A DNA stretch of 64,000 nucleotides from positions 186,001 to 250,000 of the forward strand of contig OW568867.1 of NCBI GenBank assembly GCA_938743325.2. The letters run 5' to 3'. The position numbers were made by a program, and so were the translations under genes. Of the stretch, positions 45,101 to 51,750 are shown piece after piece; position 1 is the stretch's first letter, and each line of letters opens with the position of its first letter. A model generated the notes under the pieces. That model searched no databases, was not told the DNA's origin, and worked only from the letters and a program-made list of their open reading frames with translations. This stretch comes from Pycnococcus provasolii. Taxonomy: Eukaryota > Chlorophyta > Pseudoscourfieldiophyceae > Pseudoscourfieldiales > Pycnococcaceae.

Positions 45101-46821
45101 CTCAGAGTTCGATCAGAGGTGGAGGGTGGTTGTGGTCGTCCTTATGGAAGACGACGCGGCGGAACTTGTCGTCGCGTGACTCAGCGGATACGGGCACGCT
45201 TCTTACCCGCGAAGTTGCGCGATGGACGCCGCTCGTGTCACACCTCCAAACTCTCAAACAGCGCACTCCTCTCGCCATTCTCGGGCTGTCCGGGGGTGTT
45301 GACTCTGCCGTCGCAGCTCTTATACTCAAGCGTGCTGGATTTGAAGTCGCTCCCGTGTTCATGCGGTGCTGGGACGCGGCACACCAAGGAGACCAAGGGG
45401 CAAGCAGCGACGACCCGTGGTGCGCGAGTGAGGCTGGCGCGCTCAACTCTGCCGAGAACGTTGCGCGAAGTCTCAACCTCCAACCGGTCGTACGCCTCGA
45501 CCTCACCTCCGAGTACTACCACCAAGTGTTCCGCCCCATGCTTGACGCGTACGGCCGCCTCGGCGTTACGCCAAATCCCGACGCTGCATTTTGCAACCCC
45601 TGCGTCAAGTTCCCTGCGCTCATGAAATGCGCGCAGCGATACGGCGCAGACGTCATTGCCACAGGCCACTACGCGCGTGTCGTGAACCAACGGAACCACG
45701 CGGAAGAGTCACCGCACATGTTACGCGCGGTTGACCGTGTCAAGGACCAGAGCGTGTTCCTTTGCCAGCTATCGGCGGAGGGGGGCAGCCTTCCGGCATC
45801 GTGGAGAAAAGATGGGGGCGGCGGCGGCGGCGAGAGCGACGCACCTCGCCTCGCCTTTCCGCTTGGACACCTGCACAAGGCGGACGTGAGGCGGCTGGCT
45901 GTCGAGATGGGCACACCTGCCGTTGCAGCTTGTGCGGATCGCATTTCAAGCCGAGGTTTGTGCTTTGTGGAGACGACGCGCAATGGGGCGGCGTACCAGC
46001 AACGCGCGCAGCTGCAGCAGCATCGGCGGGCTCGAGCTGAAGCAAGCCTTTCGTATGCCAAGCGAGAGAGCTTCGGCGCGTTCCTGGCGCGTCAGCTGAC
46101 GGATGAACTTGCCATGGACGAGGGTGGTGCTCGCACCGTGGTCGTCGTGGACGTCGACCCGTGTAATTCACGCGTGAATCTATTCGACGACCAGGAGTGC
46201 TCCACGGTTGCAGCAGCTCGTCGCACGGCAGAAGAGCGGTATGCCGGTTGCCGCGTCATTGAGATTTTGCGTGATGACGCTGCACGGAATGCATTTTCGC
46301 TCACGGTTGGCCAGCGCATGCGTGTCGCAAGCCAGCCTCACGCGTACTACCTCGTCGGGCGTGAGTCCGTCGCCGATGGTGCCGTGAGCATTGCTTATGC
46401 CGTTGCGGGACGCGAACACGCCGCTCTACGCTCGCAGAAGATTGCCCTTTGCCGTCCCATATGGCTTGATGGCGTTGGACCCGCGCTCGAAGGTGGCTTG
46501 GAGCTCGACGTGGTGGTTCGCTGGCGCCATGGCGTGCCGTACGACGGCATCGCCGCGCGCATTTCGTCGTTTGGGGACGATGTGAACGGCATATCATGCT
46601 CCGATTCCACCTCTCGCGGCTTTGCTCCATCGGCAGCACACTTCGCTTCAGCACACGCGCGCTTTTCTAGAGGTGGAATTCACATGCTACTCCAAGCTGC
46701 TTCGTCAAGCGAATGCTTCGACGCCGTTGCGCCCGGCCAGGTGGTTGCGTTGTACGAGCATGCGGGCGGGGATGACGTGCGCATTCTGGGGGGGGCTGAG
46801 ATTGCATTTCCCATCTTGTAA
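45088..46821 (+). CDS. TRMU: tRNA 2-thiouridylase (MnmA/TRMU), probably organellar
   Basis: 577 residues from ATG 45088, the only in-frame ATG before the core. Residues 1-40 are Arg/Ser-rich and free of acids, a likely mitochondrial or plastid targeting peptide. The PP-loop is LGLSGGVDSAVAALIL, then PVFMRCWD, GVTPNPDAAFCNPCVKF with the first catalytic Cys region, VIATGHYARV, KDQSVFLCQL, and SSRGLCFVET with the second catalytic Cys. C-terminal beta-barrel domains follow (FSLTVGQRMRV, YYLVGRE, LQAASSSECFDAVAPGQVVA). It adds sulfur to U34 of tRNA Lys, Glu and Gln. A TGTAA signal is at 46840-46844. The gap between the first Cys and the second is enlarged by a Gly-rich insert. Confidence 0.93.
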   Translation: MARIAQSSIRGGGWLWSSLWKTTRRNLSSRDSADTGTLLTREVARWTPLVSHLQTLKQRTPLAILGLSGGVDSAVAALILKRAGFEVAPVFMRCWDAAHQGDQGASSDDPWCASEAGALNSAENVARSLNLQPVVRLDLTSEYYHQVFRPMLDAYGRLGVTPNPDAAFCNPCVKFPALMKCAQRYGADVIATGHYARVVNQRNHAEESPHMLRAVDRVKDQSVFLCQLSAEGGSLPASWRKDGGGGGGESDAPRLAFPLGHLHKADVRRLAVEMGTPAVAACADRISSRGLCFVETTRNGAAYQQRAQLQQHRRARAEASLSYAKRESFGAFLARQLTDELAMDEGGARTVVVVDVDPCNSRVNLFDDQECSTVAAARRTAEERYAGCRVIEILRDDAARNAFSLTVGQRMRVASQPHAYYLVGRESVADGAVSIAYAVAGREHAALRSQKIALCRPIWLDGVGPALEGGLELDVVVRWRHGVPYDGIAARISSFGDDVNGISCSDSTSRGFAPSAAHFASAHARFSRGGIHMLLQAASSSECFDAVAPGQVVALYEHAGGDDVRILGGAEIAFPIL

Positions 46822-46839
46822 ACAAAAATGTCAAATGTC

Positions 46840-46844
46840 TGTAA
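46840..46844 (+). terminator. TGTAA poly(A) signal of the MnmA gene
   Basis: TGTAA begins 19 bp after the stop codon, in the 41-bp gap before the convergent oxygenase gene. Confidence 0.4.
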
Positions 46845-46862
46845 CAAGAATTGAGCAAACTT

Positions 46863-48386
46863 CTACACGTTAAGCTGGCTTGCCCATTTTAGCATCTGCC
46901 GAAATAGACACCCACGTCCACACGTGAGTAACGTTTGCATGAAGCAGCGTCGTACGCAGCGATCCCACGATGTGATTCCCAGCCGGATGTGTCCAAACAT
47001 TCGCGACACTGACTTGATGTTCGTCGCGTGCGTCGAACGAGCCGTTTCGTATCGATGTAGAGCTTTCTGGATGTGATGATGAAGATCGTCGTCGTCCGCG
47101 CAGATATAGTCAGAGGCATTGGCAGGGGGCAGATGAAACGCCAGGGACCATGCATCGAGCATCGCCTGGTTCGCCCCTTGGCCTAAGAATGGGGTGGTTG
47201 CGTGCGCTGAATCACCGAGAAGGACGGCACGCCCGCGCGACCATGACGTACGCATCGGCTCTGACTCGTACAATCCAAGATGGACGACGCGCCCACCATC
47301 TGGCGCTGCACGTAGCAAATGCTCGAACAGCGATGGCATGCCCTGGGCCTTGATTTTTGACGAAATCTCCTCCTGTACTGCGGGGTTCGTCCAGTTCTCG
47401 TCTGAGGTGGGCGGATCCTCACGAGCCTCAAAGAACACAAACATGTAATGACGCTTCAGATTGAACACGGTGGCAATCGCACCCTTCCCTTCGAATTCAT
47501 GCAAGCCACCGACAGGAAGAGACTCCAGCAGAGCTTCGGCTTTTTCGTCTTTCTTCAGCGAGCACTTCATCATAAGTTCAAATGTATGCTTGACAACGAG
47601 TCCGTACACGCCGCTGATTCCCGTGTACCGGCGTTGGCTCGTCGTCAATGTGCGTCCGTCTGCATCATCGGACGCCACAGTGCGACGAACGATGCTATGA
47701 ATGCCATCTGCGCCTACGACGAGGTCTCCCGTCAGCCGCGTTCCGTCGCTGAGTGTCACAGATGCTGACGTGCCGCCGTCGGAAATCGTTTCCACGTGCA
47801 CGACATTGCAATTTAGCCACAGGCTTACATTCAAGGGAAGAGTGCGGTGGAGAAGAGCGTGCAAATGTTCGCGCGTGATCATTGCCATAAACGCCTCGGA
47901 AGATGGTCCGCTTTCGTCGTCGGAGAGCGCTGTGCGACTGATGCCGTGCACCGTCCGCCGACGCTGGCTGTCGCTTGCTGCTGCACCACCTCCTTCATCG
48001 TGAAACATTTCGTAATTACGCAAGTAATTACGTGATTCACTACTACGACGATCGAGGAGAATCGGCGGTAGTTCAAATTGCGCTTTCTCAGGGATCATCG
48101 CCTCTCCAAAGCTCGTCGTCAGCTTTCCCTCAGGTTCCGCCGCTCCTCCTCCTCCGACCAAGCTACTACCTCTGAAGGATCGCATGGGCGTCAGATACGG
48201 ATCGATTTCGCGCGCGAGTCCAAGACTGCGCATCACAGCGAGTCCCCCCGTGAGTCCGATAGCGGCGCCGAGTTGCGACTTCACGGCGGGTTGTTTTTCG
48301 ATGAGATCGACAGTGTGACCCCTTTTCGCGAGAGCGTGGCTGAGCGTGAGCCCGCCGAGACCCGCGCCGACGACGACGATGTGCAT
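46863..48386 (-). CDS. FAD-dependent monooxygenase (PHBH/UbiH-like fold)
   Basis: 507 residues from the ATG at 48384-48386, placed so that the protein begins MHIVVVGAGLGGLTLSHALA, the N-terminal dinucleotide-binding motif; the ATG 45 bp upstream would add 15 residues. The second FAD motif is LTGDLVVGADGIHSIVR and the third GRAVLLGDSAHATTPFLGQG followed by ANQAMLDAWSLA. This is the set for the aromatic-ring hydroxylase/zeaxanthin-epoxidase class. The substrate cannot be told from sequence. A Ser/Arg-rich insertion occupies about 120-165. No transit peptide is obvious. Confidence 0.85.
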   Translation of the reverse strand: MHIVVVGAGLGGLTLSHALAKRGHTVDLIEKQPAVKSQLGAAIGLTGGLAVMRSLGLAREIDPYLTPMRSFRGSSLVGGGGAAEPEGKLTTSFGEAMIPEKAQFELPPILLDRRSSESRNYLRNYEMFHDEGGGAAASDSQRRRTVHGISRTALSDDESGPSSEAFMAMITREHLHALLHRTLPLNVSLWLNCNVVHVETISDGGTSASVTLSDGTRLTGDLVVGADGIHSIVRRTVASDDADGRTLTTSQRRYTGISGVYGLVVKHTFELMMKCSLKKDEKAEALLESLPVGGLHEFEGKGAIATVFNLKRHYMFVFFEAREDPPTSDENWTNPAVQEEISSKIKAQGMPSLFEHLLRAAPDGGRVVHLGLYESEPMRTSWSRGRAVLLGDSAHATTPFLGQGANQAMLDAWSLAFHLPPANASDYICADDDDLHHHIQKALHRYETARSTHATNIKSVSRMFGHIRLGITSWDRCVRRCFMQTLLTCGRGCLFRQMLKWASQLNV

Positions 48387-49209
48387 AAGGTTAGTTAAAT
48401 TGCAGCACAAGTCTGGACACCACTGAGGCACTCCCTAAGTACTAAGAAGTAAGAACTGAGCAGCTTCACTTGTGACTTGATCCGAAAGAAAGACCCGTGT
48501 CACGAACGGGAAACTTCAACCAGAGTTCCAACTCCCCAGTTCCCCCCCCTGAAAAAAGATAGAAAGAAAAAGGGGGGGGGGGGAACCGGGGAGAGGGAAG
48601 GGGAACGGCTGAAGGGCTGAAGGGGGGGGAGGGGGGAGGGGGAGTTTTTTGCAAAGTTGGATGTTTTTGCCCAAATCCTTCGCAAAGTTGGATGTTTTTC
48701 TAACCCTAACCCTAACCCTAACCCTAAGTCCCTACAACCTGGGTTTAGGTCGGGGCTGGGTGGTCCATTGAGTTGGATTTGGTCGGTATTTCAGGTCGAG
48801 AGGCATTTGGTTTGGTCGGTATCCCAGGTGGAGAGTCATTGGCTGTTATAAACCTCACCAACTAGCTTGGGACGGGTGCCCTAACCTTTGGGCAGTCACA
48901 CGGCTTTGGGCAGTCACTCGACTTTGTCCCGACCTAAACCCAGGTTGTAGGGACTTAGGGTTAGGGTTAGGGTTAGGGTTAGAAAAACATCCAACTTTGC
49001 AAAGGATTTGGGCAAAAACATCCAACTTTGCAAAAAACTCGGGGGGAGGGGGATCCCTGTTCTCGAATTCCCCCCCCCCTCCCCCCGCGGGGCAGTCCCC
49101 TCGTCGTTGGATTTTTCCCTCCCTCGCCCTCGCCCTTCCCGTTCCCCTTTTATTGGATTTTCAAACTTCAGAAGGCCTGTTCTTTTTCTTTCCTGGCTTA
49201 GTATCAATC
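48387..49209. other. Intergenic region built around a telomere-armed foldback
   Basis: 823 bp. Poly-G tracts at 48571-48582 and 48621-48641, a foldback at 48642-49040, then C-rich tracts near 49068-49090. No gene is seen outside the short frame reading into the next gene. Confidence 0.6.
48642..49040. repeat. Foldback element: 113-bp inverted repeats with telomere-type arrays
   Basis: Left arm 48642-48754 and right arm 48928-49040 are reverse complements with one visible mismatch (CCTTCG against CCTTTG), around a 173-bp spacer. Each arm contains GCAAAGTTGGATGTTTTT twice and about four CCCTAA units (48700-48727; TTAGGG 48955-48982), then a unique GTCCCTACAACCTGGG sequence. The arms point inward like two chromosome ends facing each other. 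G-rich runs flank both sides and no protein is encoded. It could be a MITE-like insertion or a fused pair of telomere ends. Confidence 0.92.
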
Positions 49210-50166
49210 ATGGCGACAGCTGCTGCGCTTCAGATTCATGCCAGTCCTGTCAAAGGTGTCTCGATCTTGGATGACGAGGAGGGTGAGGAGGATGGGCAGC
49301 AGGCTGTTGCCCTTGACGTTGACTCCTTGGAGGATGGCTCCTCTGAGGATCATGTTGTGGATGACTCCTCCATGGATAATGTGGAGGTGTTCCACGCACT
49401 TCCCACATCAACGGCGCCAATCGTGGACCCGTACGCGCTCGCGCTCGGCATGTCGGGCGTGCTGCCGTCGCAGCAGAACGCCGCCTCTTTGAAGAAAAAA
49501 CAGACACTCATGAGCGACGTCCTGCAGTGGGCGCCGATGTGCATCGTCAAGTTGGTGAAAAACCAAGTCGCGAACCAGCCGTCAGCCATTGGAGTCGTCA
49601 TTCACGAGATTGTGAGACGACGCGAGGAGCTTGAAGAGGAGGAGCGGCAGCAGCAGCAAAAACAAAGGAACAACCCACGGGCCAAGCGACGACGACGTGC
49701 CACCGCGCCGAAAGATAGGACTGCGAAGAAGAAGGATGCAAAGAAGAAAAAATCAAAGAGGAAAAATAAAGCCAACGGCGACGATGGCGATGACGCAGAA
49801 GCCGCATTTGCTGCCACGCAGCAGGAAGCCCGAAACGCCGTAAATGAACTGCTCAACAGCAGCAGCGACGACGAGAGCGACGACGACGGCGGCAAGGACG
49901 TGAACAATACGCAGCGGACGACGCACCTCGAGCATCTCACCCAGGAACAAAGGGCGGACCTAGGCGACGCTGGCCTTCTCCACGACGAAAGCGGCAGCGA
50001 CGACGACAGCGACGACGACGGCGGCAAGGACGGCAACGTGAACAATACGCAGCGGACGACGCAACTCGAGCATCTCACCCAGGAACAAAGGGCGGACCTA
50101 GGCGACGTCGGCCTGCTCGACTCAGACTCGGACTCTGACCACCATGGGACCGACAACGAGTTGTAA
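49210..50166 (+). CDS. Unknown nuclear-type protein with basic stretch and two acidic repeats
   Basis: 318 residues from ATG 49210. The N-terminus is acidic; residues about 100-140 are helical (LMSDVLQWAPMCIVKLVKNQ, IGVVIHEIVRRREELEEEE). A strongly basic tract (KRRRR, then KKKDAKKKKSKRKNK) looks like a nuclear or nucleolar localisation signal. Two tandem repeats of 46 residues (138-nt spacing, starting near 49860 and 49998) carry an SDDESDDDGG-type acidic part and NNTQRTTHLEHLTQEQRADL. No family is recognised. The last telomere-type array of the foldback ends 227 bp upstream. Confidence 0.6.
   Translation: MATAAALQIHASPVKGVSILDDEEGEEDGQQAVALDVDSLEDGSSEDHVVDDSSMDNVEVFHALPTSTAPIVDPYALALGMSGVLPSQQNAASLKKKQTLMSDVLQWAPMCIVKLVKNQVANQPSAIGVVIHEIVRRREELEEEERQQQQKQRNNPRAKRRRRATAPKDRTAKKKDAKKKKSKRKNKANGDDGDDAEAAFAATQQEARNAVNELLNSSSDDESDDDGGKDVNNTQRTTHLEHLTQEQRADLGDAGLLHDESGSDDDSDDDGGKDGNVNNTQRTTQLEHLTQEQRADLGDVGLLDSDSDSDHHGTDNEL
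49860..50135 (+). repeat. Two tandem 138-nt coding repeats
   Basis: The segment beginning AACAATACGCAGCGGACGAC recurs at 49903 and 50041 with very high nucleotide identity. Confidence 0.85.
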
Positions 50167-50259
50167 GTGAGATACACCAAAGTAAAAAAAAAGTTTGTGC
50201 TCCTTTCTGTTACTGATGGCGCTCTCAAGCGCCGGGTCCTTCCCACTTGCTCAATCACT

Positions 50260-51549
50260 TCACGCGTCGCCACGACCTCCTCCACGACCACGGCCACGAC
50301 CGCGGCCACGGCCACGGCCACGACCACCGCCAAAGGCGAATCTGCTGAGACCCTGCAGCGAACCAAACGTCTCCATGTCCAACTGGCGCTGCTCGGCGGC
50401 TGTTCGATGCATGCCACCCGTTGTCATCGCCGCAAGGCGGTTCGCAGCCTCCGCCACAGCTGGGTCTTCGCCACCGTCGGTTGATATGTTTGCCGCCTTG
50501 CGCTCGAGCGCCTCACTCGAGAACGTGTCAAAGAAGTCGTCCACCTCCCCACCTTTGCCAAATGTCGTAGCAGCCATATCATCGCCCGTGAGCGCGCTCT
50601 TGTCCAAACGCTCGTTAGATGCTGCAAAGTCAAAAGTGTTGGCATGCTGCTTCTGCACCTCCGGATTCGGCCCGAGAGGCGCACGCGGCGCGCGAGGAGG
50701 TCCACGCCCTCGCCCTCCGTCGTATCGTCCTCCTCCTCGCCCTCCGTCGTATCGTCCTCCTCCTCGTCCTCCGTCTCCACGTCCTCGTCCGCCGTCACCG
50801 CGTCCTCGTCCGCCGTAGCCGCGTCCGGCGCCAAGGACTGGCGCAGGCCCAACGGCGACGCGGCCACTCGCAGGTCGCGCGCTGGCGTCAGCTCCCCCAA
50901 CTGCGCTGGCGAAGGAAGTAGGCCTCGTTTTGGGCTGTGGAGGCTGCTGCTGCTGCTGCTGACCGCCACGTCCTCCGCCACGTCCTTCGCGACCACCACC
51001 CCGACCTCCCCCTCGCCCCCCGGAAACGACGGGTGCAACGCGCGCCGGCGCCTTGGCAAGTGGCGCGGGCACTGGCGCGGGTGCGGCAGGCGCGGGCGCC
51101 GCCGCATTTTGCTGCTGCGGAGCGCGCAGCACGGGTGGCATCGGTGTCACTGCCGCGTAGCCCGTCGCCGCCTGCCTCGGCGGCTGCTGGTGCTGCTGCG
51201 GCGGCGGCGGCTGCATAGGCGGCGGCGGCTGCTGTGGCAGCGGCTGCGGTGGCGCCTGTGGCGGCGGTGGCGGCGCTCCCGGCTGAGGCGCGGCGCCCGG
51301 TTGTCCGAGCACCTGCAGGTCCTTGATGTCCTCCGCTCGGAAGAGAATGTACGGGTAGATCTCCGCGGTTGGCGGCACCTCCGGGGCGCCCATGGCCGCC
51401 GCGCGTCCCTCGGTGCCGAACGCGACGACGTTGGCGAGCGCGATTTGCCCGTTGTTTGTGTCTATGGTGTAGAGCGTGCCTTCATACCGCACCTCGGTGA
51501 GGCTGATGAGCGAGATGTGGCTGCCTAGGTACGGCAGGCCGCCGGACAT
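50260..51549 (-). CDS. LSM14: LSM14/Scd6/RAP55 family mRNA-regulatory protein
   Basis: 429 residues from the ATG at 51547-51549. The N-terminal Lsm domain reads YLGSHISLISLTEVRYEGTL YTID across residues 7-30, then NNGQIALANVVAFGTEGR and a YPYILFRAEDIKDLQV end. A Pro/Gln-rich region follows, then RGG repeats, the FDF box (TFDFAASNERLDKS), the FFD box (VDDFFDTFSSEALER), the TFG box (RQLDMETFGSLQ) and a final RG-rich tail encoded by CCACGGCCACG-like repeats. This full order (Lsm, FDF, FFD, TFG, RGG) is that of LSM14/Scd6/DCP5, which represses translation and promotes decapping in P-bodies together with DDX6. Confidence 0.93.
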   Translation of the reverse strand: MSGGLPYLGSHISLISLTEVRYEGTLYTIDTNNGQIALANVVAFGTEGRAAAMGAPEVPPTAEIYPYILFRAEDIKDLQVLGQPGAAPQPGAPPPPPQAPPQPLPQQPPPPMQPPPPQQHQQPPRQAATGYAAVTPMPPVLRAPQQQNAAAPAPAAPAPVPAPLAKAPARVAPVVSGGRGGGRGGGREGRGGGRGGQQQQQQPPQPKTRPTSFASAVGGADASARPASGRVAVGPAPVLGAGRGYGGRGRGDGGRGRGDGGRGGGRYDGGRGGGRYDGGRGRGPPRAPRAPLGPNPEVQKQHANTFDFAASNERLDKSALTGDDMAATTFGKGGEVDDFFDTFSSEALERKAANISTDGGEDPAVAEAANRLAAMTTGGMHRTAAEQRQLDMETFGSLQGLSRFAFGGGRGRGRGRGRGRGRGGGRGDA

Positions 51550-51636
51550 GGCGAGAAGGTGAAAAGGGGGAGGGGAGGGGAGGGGGAGCGTCGGAGGGAA
51601 GAAAACCTAACAAGAAACGAGGCGAGACGCGAACCC

Positions 51637-51665
51637 GTAACCCTAACGGTGTACCATTAGGGTTT
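51637..51665. promoter_or_regulatory. Telo-box-like pair upstream of the LSM14 gene
   Basis: GTAACCCTAAC (51637-51647) and TTAGGGTTT (51657-51665) form an inverted pair 88 bp from the minus-strand start codon. Confidence 0.5.
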
Positions 51666-51750
51666 TGGAAGGGGGGCTAATTAGACTACTATTGTGAGTA
51701 TAATTACAGTGTCACGCGCACGCGATGGCCAAGCCGGCTCAAACAAAATA

